Origin: Sorghum bicolor
Lineage: Eukaryota; Streptophyta; Magnoliopsida; Poales; Poaceae
DNA length: 64,000 bases
Assembly: GCF_000003195.3 (NCBI RefSeq)
Contig: NC_012877.2
Coordinates: 22,346,540-22,410,539 of the forward strand
Direction of reading: 5' to 3'
The translations under genes were made by a program, and so were the position numbers. How positions within the stretch are numbered: position 1 is the stretch's first letter; every line of letters begins with the position of its first letter. The notes under the pieces are model-generated. The model worked only from the letters and a program-made list of their open reading frames with translations. It ran no database searches and was not told the DNA's origin. Positions 1-8,954 of this stretch are shown one piece after another.

Positions 1-750
1 AATGTATGCAAAGTAAATCGTAGGCAAGGAACAAGGCGTCTAAGTCATGTACAATAAGAATGGAAAAGGAACAACCATATATTCAACTGTGCTAAACAAT
101 GACCTATACAATTCCATATGCCATGGGCATATCCTAGTTTTAAGTTCAATGATAACAAATATTTCAGACATATATGTCTATATCACTTAATATAACTCAG
201 CCTAGTGCTAAACAAAACTAGATAGTGAATCTACCAGCTTATGTTCATCACAGGCTTTCTAAAACACAGATAGTGAATCTACTAAAAGGATTAATCCAGG
301 AAACTGAAAATCACCATTTCAAACAGAGTATATTATAATAGCATTCTGGACAGTCGAACACTCCTTCAAAAATCCATTGCATCAGGTTCCTAGTCTTTCT
401 ACTTGTCTCCCTGAAAATTACGCATATGCAGGCAAATTGCATTGAGTGTATGAGCAGAGAAAGAGGATTTTTCTATTTAACACTACATCATTAGACTACT
501 GCAATTTAGAAACTTTTATAGATTCAATGACTGTGTTTTAGACTAGTTTGGGAAAGGATTCCATTCCTATATTTTAGACTAGTTGCGGCTCTAAATTGCT
601 GACAACCACAATGACAATATGTGCAAGTTACCGACATTGCAAAACTGAGTGATCCTCTATTTGACAGTCACTATTTATTTGTTCCAAGTTTTCAGATATG
701 TTCAACGTAATTTAGAACTAATTTAGCTAAGAACAGAGACAGAATCCAAC

Positions 751-857
751 CATGGTGTTAAGATTGTCAAGTTTCTGGATTGCCTCCTGAATATTACTCG
801 ACCATACTGCCCTCTTAATCTCCATTCGTTCCATTATGGTTGCTACGTCAATCTCTG
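751..857 (-). pseudogene. Captured exon resembling the CTLH region of GID8
   Basis: On the minus strand a T-rich tract followed by GCAG (861-858) looks like a 3' splice site, and ATG|GT at 751-749 could serve as a 5' splice site. Between them the reading EIDVATIMERMEIKRAV and then NIQEAIQKLDNLN resembles, from memory of the family, the start of the CTLH domain of plant GID8/TWA1-type proteins, a subunit of the GID/CTLH ubiquitin ligase. Those proteins typically read DxATIxDRMxVKRAV then VEEAIEKVNDLN. No LisH exon is seen upstream and the rest of the domain is not visible, so this is a fragment. The family match is recognition by eye; the splice sites are inferred. Confidence 0.45.
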
Positions 858-865
858 CTGCAAAA

Positions 866-1265
866 AAAAAAAATCCACAAATCCACAAAGAGTTCAACAG
901 CAGAGGATAGAAAGGGCTACCTCCTAGATCCGCATCTGGTGGAGGGGGCATAGCTCAAGCTCCATAACCAGGGGCTGGGAGGCACCATCGCAGAGGGGTA
1001 AAGGCCCGAGCTTCTCATCTGATGGAGCGAAGATGGATGGGGAGCCGCTATGGAGCTTGAGCTATGCAACCGGAGTGGGACCGAAGCGCCGCATCTGGTG
1101 GAGGAGAAGGATCTTGAGCTCTACAGCCAAAGGAGACGGGAGTTGCCATTGCCGGAGGGGGCCGCCGCTGGAGGCCTCCAGATGCCGCATCTGTGGTGGA
1201 GGGAAGCTAGAGGGTGCGGCAGTGGTGGTGGCCGCGCCAATGTGCTGATGAGAGAGAGCCCGAAC
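866..1265 (-). other. GC-rich leader-like region with short repeats
   Basis: This lies between the promoter motifs and the GID8-like exon. The minus strand repeats a CCACCAGATGCGG-like unit three times (plus-strand positions near 930, 1090 and 1185) and variants of GAGCTTGAGCTATG. Several small frames cross it but none resembles the expected LisH part of GID8. It is most likely 5' untranslated or fused sequence. Confidence 0.3.
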
Positions 1266-1346
1266 TAGGAAACCCTAACTCCCTAAGTTGTTGTATATAT
1301 ACTCGATACATATAATGGGCCGGTTGTGGATGTCCAAACGAGCCCA
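1266..1346 (-). promoter_or_regulatory. Plant housekeeping-type promoter motifs for the GID8-like fragment
   Basis: Reading the minus strand there are TGGGCT (1346-1341) and a site-II-like GGCCCA/TGGGCC (1316-1321), a TATA-like GTATATATAC (1293-1302), then a telo-box AAACCCTAA (1270-1278, plus-strand text) in the probable leader. Site II plus telo-box is a known combination in promoters of plant housekeeping genes. It sits upstream of a GC-rich leader (about 930-1260) and the GID8-like exon, all in one orientation. This suggests that the transposon captured genomic DNA with a promoter rather than a cDNA. Confidence 0.45.
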
Positions 1347-1398
1347 TAGATGATCCATGATGTTTTCTACATACGTCACCCAAAAACCATCATGTAAA

Positions 1399-1416
1399 GG
1401 CAAATTTTTTGTAGTG
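1399..1416. repeat. CACTA-type terminal inverted repeat (right end)
   Basis: The sequence ends in TTTTTTGTAGTG immediately before PMD-element sequence resumes. On the minus strand it begins CACTACAAAAAA, the hallmark start of CACTA elements. Its partner is outside the window. Confidence 0.55.
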
Positions 1417-2329
1417 AATGCCGATGCTCTTGTGCTTCTCATCGACAATACACGTTACTTGCATCACTTCTTCTGTGAGTTGGGCGTTAGCGGCTCTATC
1501 GGCAAGACGCTGAGTAGCCTTCTAGTATTGGAGCTGGCGACTCTCCAAGTGTGCAGCCTGAAATAGAGTTTCTTCTACATCAGCTGGGATCTGGCCTCGA
1601 AGGGTCTTAAACAAAGCTTTGGCTGAGTTAGAATCATCGACAGTTGAGCGGTATCTTGATGTAGCAGAGCCAACAGGTCCTCCAGTTTAGCTTTGATTTC
1701 TGCTGATGAGATCCCCACTGCTTGAGAAGAGCTTGCTTCTTCACCCTCATCGTCGGATATGTCGATGGCAAAGGAGAATAAGCTGTCTGGAGAATCCTGT
1801 TCCTGAGAAGGGAATAGAGATAAGATATTTGATAATCAAATGCTGATAATAAAGGCTGGAGATCAGAAACTTACTTGCTTCAGAGCAATTTCGCGCCTTT
1901 GATAAGGGGACGCGGCCTGTACTATAGGTTGATCGGCTGGAGTTGCCGATGGAACAATGTCAGCTGAGAAATTACAAGAATAATTATAATTTGTAAAGAT
2001 AAATCCATCGGTGATAATTCTATGGTCAGTACTTTACCTTGAGGAGGTGCAATGCTTGTTTGCTCTGGCGGAACAACCGATGATATGATCAGATCAACTG
2101 TATCGATAGTTTGCTCATGTACTTCGGCTGGTGCTTCTTGTGGCTGAGGTGCTGGTTGAGGAGGGGACGAAACTTGCTGTGTGTGGATTTCTAGTGAAGA
2201 AGGTGATGATTCTACATGTATCGGTGACACTAGCTGAGGAGGAGGAGATGGTGCTGTCCTCTGGCGCTTTGACTGTTACTTGGTGCTCTTGGGGCCTTTT
2301 CTCTTTACTTGGCTAGGCTGGGGGGCATC

Positions 2330-2334
2330 AGCAC
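2330..2334. repeat. Target site duplication of E1 (left)
   Basis: AGCAC directly before TGTTGGG; matches 10609-10613. Confidence 0.9.
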
Positions 2335-3987
2335 TGTTGGGTATTCTTAACTTCATTACTAAAAGTAGACTAAGTTCTCTAAATCTAGTAACGGTGCCAA
2401 AAATGCCAAACCTATCCCTCACACCACTTAAGCCAAGTTGTCATCCCCAGCATGACATGAGAGACGCGCTATTGAAATATGCAATTGCTCTTCTAAATAA
2501 ATAATGAATGGGATCTGCAAGCGCACAGATTAATACCGATGCAGCATTTTAACCGGGAAGTATTCCAGGTATCGTTATTTATATTTTTACCACTGGGAAG
2601 GGATTAGAAATCATCACTAATGATTACAGAATAGAATATGAGATTGAGCATCTATCATTGCATGTATAATTGAGAACATTATATCTAACTCTTCATACAG
2701 CGATAAGTGTCACATAAAAGATATATGAAGTAATAATAGTGACAAGGATAACTAATCTGATCTAGCCACATAATAAATATGATAAGCACCTCAATTAGAT
2801 ACTCTAGAAAGTCATTAGCATGGTATTAGAACGAACTACAAGAATATTCCCTAAGTTATTCTTAACTATATAGTCTAGCATTATCATAGTTAGTGCAAGC
2901 ATACTTAGCAATCATTGCGAGACAAGCCTACGCCCATGCATAGTGATATTAGCAAGGAATATGAGAAACATAGCAATCACTCCCCTGTAATAATGTTGCT
3001 CTGCCAGCCCAATACACGAGAGGGGGACTATATAAGAATCAATGAAGTTGTCACTATCACGAACCACCCCACGATGTGGCATATTGGGTACAATCGCAGA
3101 TAAATACGGTATAAGCACCACGCCTACACAATATCTATCATTTACCCATGGATCCGATGGATAAACGCTATACGATCCTAAGCATGTATATAGATCGTAT
3201 CTAACTAAGCCAAGTACATAACTATGATAAACTAAGAACAATATAATCTTGAATATAAGCAAGTAGAGCAAAGTCATAAGCAATATATTGAAGTAGAACA
3301 AAGTCATATTCATAATATTGAAGAACAAAGATAATTAGAAAGCAATTAGAAGCACAATTAGAGAATTACCAAGAATCCTCCTGACAGATCCGGAAACCAA
3401 TCGAAGATTGACTCCTTCTAGTTCTAACCTATGTAGCTATGCTATCTAGATGTCTAATTGATGTGGTGGCTCTAATCTTGATCAGAGGCTTCTTCTCCCT
3501 TGATGGAACAATGAATTAGGGTTGAGAGGCTCTCTCCTCCAGGGGCCAGGGGGTCTGGTTTTATAGTCCCTTCAAGTGAATATGGGCCCTTGGATCAAAC
3601 CGACATAGATTGTATGGTTTAGATTCATCCTTTAGGTCGGTGGAGATCTCCCGCAAAGCAGAGTCCTGATTGGACTCAGGGGCAGGGCGGGCGCCCTGAC
3701 CAACTGGGCGGCCGCCTAGGGTCTGGCCCCGTTTCGCCTCCGCTTCGGTCTCGTGGCTTCTGGAGTCTTCTAGATGTAAGATAATTGCGCAGCACGTTAA
3801 TATCTTTACGTAATCCCGACATGTGGGCCTTTCTTCCATATTTCCTGATAACCCCCTGCATAAATAGACAAACACCAGAACTCGTGGAATTCTGTCAGAT
3901 AAAACCCTAAGTCTAGATCTTGATTTCATTTGGATCCTTTTCTTTATTTATTTGATAATTGAATTTGATACTTAAGGACCGTCAACA
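2335..3987 (-). repeat. E1 3' LTR
   Basis: It starts TGTTGGGTATTC and ends CCGTCAACA in plus-strand reading. It is nearly identical to 8955-10608. The part from about 3535 to the end is shared with the E2 and E4 LTRs, including a GC-rich GGGCGGGCGCCC block. Confidence 0.92.
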
Positions 3988-4002
3988 AACTCCCCCAAGC
4001 TT
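3988..4002 (-). other. E1 polypurine tract
   Basis: Minus strand AAGCTTGGGGGAGTT directly before the 3' LTR. The 12-mer CTCCCCCAAGCT recurs at 5656-5667 inside the element. Confidence 0.75.
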
Positions 4003-6153
4003 ACCTCTTGCTCGTCCCTGAGCAAAGATAGACTCAGCTATGGATCATAAGTTGTTGCAATATTTTTTTAAAAATTTGACGGTACACATGCTTTTAAATA
4101 AGATCTCATCTCTGAGTTAGAGTAAACTGTCAAGACTTAAAACTTACTTACTTTACCTACACCATGGGACTTGTAACTGTCACTTCTATCTTGAGTGGTT
4201 AAAAGATAGAACACTCTAGCCAAGTGCCATGTCTCTTATTCTTGATCAGCTATAGCTTTGGGGTTTTTGCAGATTTTCAAATAAACCTCAGAAATTCCTT
4301 ATATGATTCTCTCAGGTCTCTCTTTTGTGGTATTTTTGGATCCTTGCCAAGGCATTGATGGTATATGCCTTCTCTCAAGATATGTAGTATTTGTGGTATA
4401 AGGCATAGTGACATTGCCTTCTCTCTCACCCTACTCTAATAAGGCTTTAATATCTGGAGCTCATAGGTGGGAGATAAAATATACATACTTACAAGACATT
4501 TATTGCATAGTCAAACCATGGATCCAAAGTAACAAGCCAATAAGATTAATCAAGATGTGCATGGGTGGCGAATGAATGGTGTATGGTGGTGATGGTGATA
4601 ACAATGGTGAAAACAATGGTGGTGGAAGTCTAATTCTACTTTGCTCTTTGAGGGAATACATACCTTCCTTGCTATTGAAACTTTATGAGGTGAATGAGAT
4701 GCTCTTCTTTTTTTTCAGGTGGGTATCTTGCACCCCTAATTCTACTGTCGGACACTTGTCCATTTTTACCTTTCGTCTCACTTTTTCTTTTCTTTCGAGG
4801 TTCCGAGCACTTGCTCCTTTTTATTTCCTCGTATATTTTTTTTTATTTTTTTTAGAGCACTCATCTCTTGAGATAATATAGCAAGTGGTAGTAACAAGAT
4901 AACTTGAGCATTTATTTCACAAGGGGAAAATAGAAATATTTTTGGTTATTCTCTCCCGGATTAGGAGTAGAATATTTTTGGGTGATTCTGGAGATGGAAT
5001 GGGTGGATATATGTGGATGGTACTTCCGGAGTAGAAGTAGCATATATGAGTGAACGTGTAAGTGAATCTTGATTTAACCACATGACAAGCTCCTAAGGTT
5101 CTACACAGCTTGACCACACTCAATGCTCATAAGCAGTAAATATTAAATGTGTGGCTCAAAGTCTAGCAAGCATGTATAAATGGCTGTGGTAGGAATTTAA
5201 ACTCTCATCATACAGGAACTCATCATGCAACATTTTAAAGATTTTCAAAGATAAAATTCTCCAGAATTCTAGCATCTCTAGGAACAGATAAACAGCAGCT
5301 CAACCTTCCCATATCATATCCGTTAACAACTTATACTTCAGATCAAGTTTTCATCCCACAAGTTTAGGTCTAGAGCAAGCTTTAAATTATAACAGTTATA
5401 TCTAAACTTGAGAGAGAACTTAAAATTTGCAAATTAGGCAGAGCAACTATTCATCATATCCATGCTTAAGTTTTATTTAGATACAGATTAGCATAGACAC
5501 TTTATTTATTTATTAAACACACTAAGTAAAAGACATATATAAGCATAAAATTTTTATTTGGTTTTCCCATAGTTTATGTGTATTTTAATATTCTAAAATA
5601 ATATAAGTATAAAGATAGATAGATAGAAATACTTATCGTGATAAATGGGGGTGCTCTCCCCCAAGCTGAATTTTGACGTAATTTCTCTTGATGTAGCTAG
5701 CAGGTGGCAGAGGTGTAGTTGAAAGTCAGCAGCATTCTGACAGCGATTAGAATGTCCTCCGTCTGCCAGTCTTCTTGATTTCTGTGGAGCTCAAATAGAC
5801 AACAAAGCTTGTGGAACTGATTAAGTGTTAGCATAAATATCTAGCCTTTATTATCTTGAGACTCCTTAATAAATGTTACTCCCTGTTTTTATATTTTTGT
5901 TTTATAAAGCAGAAAAATATTTATTTTATTTTTATGCCACCACAGTGAATGTACTTATGGGTTTTATGCCACTCGTCTACTCACATAGGGCTTACTGTTT
6001 TTTCATATTTTTATTTTCTTTTTAAGATAGTGTGAATATGATTAACTAAGTAAACTATTTGAAATAACTGAAAGGGAAAGGATAACTACCAAGTTTACCT
6101 CTTGGCAAGGCGTTCGGTGTTTTTAAGTCCTCCGAATGGGACTCTCCAATTTC
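4003..6153 (-). other. E1 non-coding 3' module
   Basis: About 2.15 kb between the ORF and the 3' LTR. It has no long frame but is clearly homologous to 38214-40400 of E4 and 15662-17850 of E2. It carries an internal copy of the polypurine motif at 5656-5667, next to a conserved hairpin with TGGGGG/CCCCCA arms (5646-5663). This is where pol would be expected in an autonomous element. Confidence 0.7.
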
Positions 6154-8793
6154 TTAATTGTCCTGAGGTTCGTTGGGTGGCGTAGTCGGTACTTCCGGCA
6201 GCGCCTCCTCTTCTTGTATAGTTATCTTCATTTTCCATACCTGACTCGGTGCTTCGATCTCCTCTGGATAATTCTGTTTAAATTCAACGTCTTCTGACCT
6301 TACAACTTCTCCTTCATAGTCTGCCCATCCGTCCTTGATGATCTGCCTCCTCTGGTTGCGGTTGCGTCTTTTTCTGACCTGCTTAGATTCTTCAATGATA
6401 TAGTCAGGGTCAATAAAATAACGGCGTACCTTCTCTGAGGGGAAGTGCATATGGACTTCTCCGGTTCCAATGTAGATAATTGCTTTAACGGTGCTGAGGA
6501 AGGGTCTTCCAAGGATGATGGGTGGATCATACTCATCTTCTCCCATGTCAACAACTTGAAAGTCTGTGTAGACAAAGTGATCGTCTATTTTGACTGGGAC
6601 ATCAGATACTATTCCTTTAACTTCTCGAAATGTCTGATCTGCCATCTGGAGCTGAATGTATGTTGGTCTTAGTGGCATGGTCCCGAACAAGAGCCGATAA
6701 GTGACTGCGGCCATTATGTTGACGCCCGATCCGGTGTCGCAAATCGTCTTGTAGAAGTTGTATCCATTTATGGAGCAGTAGATGCTTGGCATTCCTGGGT
6801 CGTCCTTCTTGGTCAAAAATGGTGACTTAAGTTGATGATCTTGGCCTCCATGGACTACAGTGACCATCTTAGCTGACTCGGTCCACACTTGCTTGTTCCT
6901 GTTCCTCCTGTTGGTCCTCTTCCTTGATTCACGTCTGGATTGATCTTGAATTTGTGTAGTCTTGTTCTTGAAGAAAAATGTCTCCTTCTTCCCTTTGACG
7001 TAGAAACTGATCTTGGCAGCACCAGCGTAGATGATAGCTCCCATGGTGTTCAAGAATGGCCTCCCTAGGATGATAGGTGCTCTCTCATCATTTCCGGTCT
7101 CTACCACTACGAAGTCTGCTGGGGCATACAAGGTACCAACTCGGACACAAAGGTTCCTCACTATTCCGTTTGGAAAAGTTATCGTCTGATCTGCAAACTG
7201 CAAACACATGGTTGTCTCTAATAAACGATATGTAAAGAATTTCTCATAGAGTACCCTGGGTATAATGTTGACACTGGAGCCAAAGTCGCAGAGTGCTTCT
7301 GGGACATCCACCATGCCGATAGAGATCGGGACGACGGGGCGTCCTGGATCGCCTCTCTTGACCGGCAGACGGTCAGTAGAAAATTCAGTGACGGGGTTAC
7401 TCCAATTACCTGCATCAAACATGTCTACAAGATTTGCAGATTCTAATCCTTCCGGTTGTGATGGTATACCGGGGTTAGTAGCAGGAACAGCAGCAGCAAT
7501 TTGATTTAACTGAGATTCAATCATTTTATTAAAGCTAATTTGATTCTTGATGGCAGTAGAGAAATTATCCATTCTATTATTTATATTTTCTAGCATTTTA
7601 TCATTAGATGCCAATTTCTTAGATAGGTTATCCATTAGCTTTCCTTGATTAGACACTAACTCTCTCAAAGGTGGAAAATTATTATTATTGTTGTAAGAAT
7701 TGTTACCTTGATAATTACCTGAGTAGTTAGGCCTCTGTTGATTCCAACCTTGATTTTGTTGAGGACGGTTGTAGTAGTTGTTGTTGTTGATGTAGTTCAC
7801 ATCCTCAAGCATCTCAGGGCAGTGATTGCCTGAGTGTCCAGTGTCTCCACACTCCTCACAAGTCATGTGAGAGTCGTAGATGTGCATAACTTCTTTCTTG
7901 CCTCCAGCTCTATCATCGAGCTTCTTCATGAGCAGGTCTAGCTTTGCAGACAGCATGTCTACCTCCTTCAGCTGATGCATACCTCCACCTCTCTTGCGTG
8001 TCTGGCTCCTCTCTTCATTCCAGCTTTGGTTGGACGCCATCTTCTCCACAAGAGCTGTGGCTTGTGGTATAGTAAGTGATAAGAATGCTCCTCCAGCTGC
8101 AGCATCCATGGTCTCTCGGGCACTGTTGCCGAGCCCATGATAAAACGTCTGCATCAATAGCCAACTCTCCATTCCATGATGGGGACATTCTAGGATGTAG
8201 TCTTGAAAGCGCTCCCATGCTTCTGGAACAGATTCATCATTTTGTTGATGAAAACTTGTAATCTTCCCACGGAGAGCATTGGTCTTGCCCATGGGAAAGA
8301 ACTTAGCCAGGAAGTTTGTTGAGCAGAGTGCCCACGTAGTATTCTTCTCCTTTGTAGCGTAGAACCACTGCTTCGCTCTTCCTAACAGTGAGAATGGGAA
8401 GAGGCGAAGTAGTATAGCATCTTTGGAAACTCCTGCTATGGTGAATGTGTTGCAAATCTCCAGGAAGTGTTGTAAATGAGCACTAGCATCTTCGTGTGCC
8501 TTCCCACAGAACTGGTTGGATTGCACCATGTTAATAAGTCCAGGCTTGAGCTCAAAGTTGTCGTCGATCTCTGCAGCAGGTCCAGTGCGGATGTTGTCCG
8601 TAGTGGGAGCTGAGAACTCGCGGATCGATTTGTTCGCCATGGCTTCGAACTCTGAAGACAAGTTCCGGTGATCTTCTTGATTGGATGAAGCTTCTTGCTG
8701 AAGTGTTGATGATTTCTTTAGCTTGGCTCTCGTCTTCTTGAATAATGCTTCGGGATTGTCAACAAAATTTCCTGGAAGATGTCTTCTATTCAT
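6154..8793 (-). CDS. gag-pro: Gag-protease polyprotein of E1 with two retropepsin-like domains
   Basis: 879 residues, no stops. Residues about 75-255 form a retrotransposon Gag domain of Athila type (FSLLGRAKQWFY, then WERFQDYILECPHHG). A CCHC zinc knuckle CEECGDTGHSGNHC lies at 312-325, followed by an N/Q-rich stretch (about 335-372). Two retropepsin-like domains follow. The first has CDFGSSVNI (D503) and ILGRPFL at 575-581; the second has CDTGSGVNI (D686) and ILGRPFL at 759-765. The active triplet is DFG in the first, which is unusual, and canonical DTG in the second. A basic linker (about 618-634) separates them. Gag would form the particle and the protease would process it. No RT or integrase follows, so replication must borrow those. 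The ATG at 8793 is chosen because it begins MNRRHLPGNF about 135 bases inside the primer site. Confidence 0.9.
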   Translation of the reverse strand: MNRRHLPGNFVDNPEALFKKTRAKLKKSSTLQQEASSNQEDHRNLSSEFEAMANKSIREFSAPTTDNIRTGPAAEIDDNFELKPGLINMVQSNQFCGKAHEDASAHLQHFLEICNTFTIAGVSKDAILLRLFPFSLLGRAKQWFYATKEKNTTWALCSTNFLAKFFPMGKTNALRGKITSFHQQNDESVPEAWERFQDYILECPHHGMESWLLMQTFYHGLGNSARETMDAAAGGAFLSLTIPQATALVEKMASNQSWNEERSQTRKRGGGMHQLKEVDMLSAKLDLLMKKLDDRAGGKKEVMHIYDSHMTCEECGDTGHSGNHCPEMLEDVNYINNNNYYNRPQQNQGWNQQRPNYSGNYQGNNSYNNNNNFPPLRELVSNQGKLMDNLSKKLASNDKMLENINNRMDNFSTAIKNQISFNKMIESQLNQIAAAVPATNPGIPSQPEGLESANLVDMFDAGNWSNPVTEFSTDRLPVKRGDPGRPVVPISIGMVDVPEALCDFGSSVNIIPRVLYEKFFTYRLLETTMCLQFADQTITFPNGIVRNLCVRVGTLYAPADFVVVETGNDERAPIILGRPFLNTMGAIIYAGAAKISFYVKGKKETFFFKNKTTQIQDQSRRESRKRTNRRNRNKQVWTESAKMVTVVHGGQDHQLKSPFLTKKDDPGMPSIYCSINGYNFYKTICDTGSGVNIMAAVTYRLLFGTMPLRPTYIQLQMADQTFREVKGIVSDVPVKIDDHFVYTDFQVVDMGEDEYDPPIILGRPFLSTVKAIIYIGTGEVHMHFPSEKVRRYFIDPDYIIEESKQVRKRRNRNQRRQIIKDGWADYEGEVVRSEDVEFKQNYPEEIEAPSQVWKMKITIQEEEALPEVPTTPPNEPQDN

Positions 8794-8928
8794 ACATTCC
8801 CCTACATAAGATAAAATAGAAAAATATCGGGGTAAAACTGTATGAGAGAATAGATAAGCTCAATCATATTAGTGATGCGAATGATAACTCAAAATGTTTT
8901 ATTCCATTCCTGATTAGTAATCAACCTT

Positions 8929-8945
8929 CCCCGGCAATGGCGCCA
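8929..8945 (-). other. E1 primer binding site, tRNA-Asp type
   Basis: Plus strand CCCCGGCAATGGCGCCA matches the remembered 3' end of plant tRNA-Asp (CCCCGGCAACGGCGCCA) with one mismatch. This primer is usual in Athila-type elements. It lies nine bases from the LTR at 8955. Confidence 0.8.
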
Positions 8946-8954
8946 AAAAATGCT

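Larger units (their letters stand above)
1..1416. mobile_element. CACTA-like DNA transposon, right part, carrying a gene fragment
   Basis: The right boundary reads TTTTTTGTAGTG at 1405-1416, the complement of the CACTACAAAAAA end usual in grass CACTA (CMC) transposons. The PMD coding sequence of the surrounding retroelement can be followed from the right down to this point and stops there. Just inside the end are short inverted motifs (catgatg, tacatacgtcac, accatcatg) like CACTA subterminal repeats. The other end lies beyond the window, and no transposase is seen, so this is probably a non-autonomous element. It holds a minus-strand promoter and a GID8-like exon, described separately. 1-740 shows no recognisable exon and may be intron of that fragment. 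A candidate 3-bp target duplication on the right is AAT at 1417-1419, not verifiable here. Confidence 0.55.

Noticed and set aside
2912..3328. 138-residue hydrophobic frame in the E1 LTR that could suggest a membrane protein
   Set aside because: Present in both LTRs (also 9532-9861) with in-frame changes between them. AT-rich LTR sequence gives F/L/I-rich translations without coding constraint.
3561..3929. 122-residue minus-strand frame in the E1 LTR, with relatives in the E2 and E4 LTRs
   Set aside because: It recurs only because the LTR sequence recurs. It starts downstream of the LTR TATA box and shows no domain, so a gene is not supported, although transcription through it is likely.
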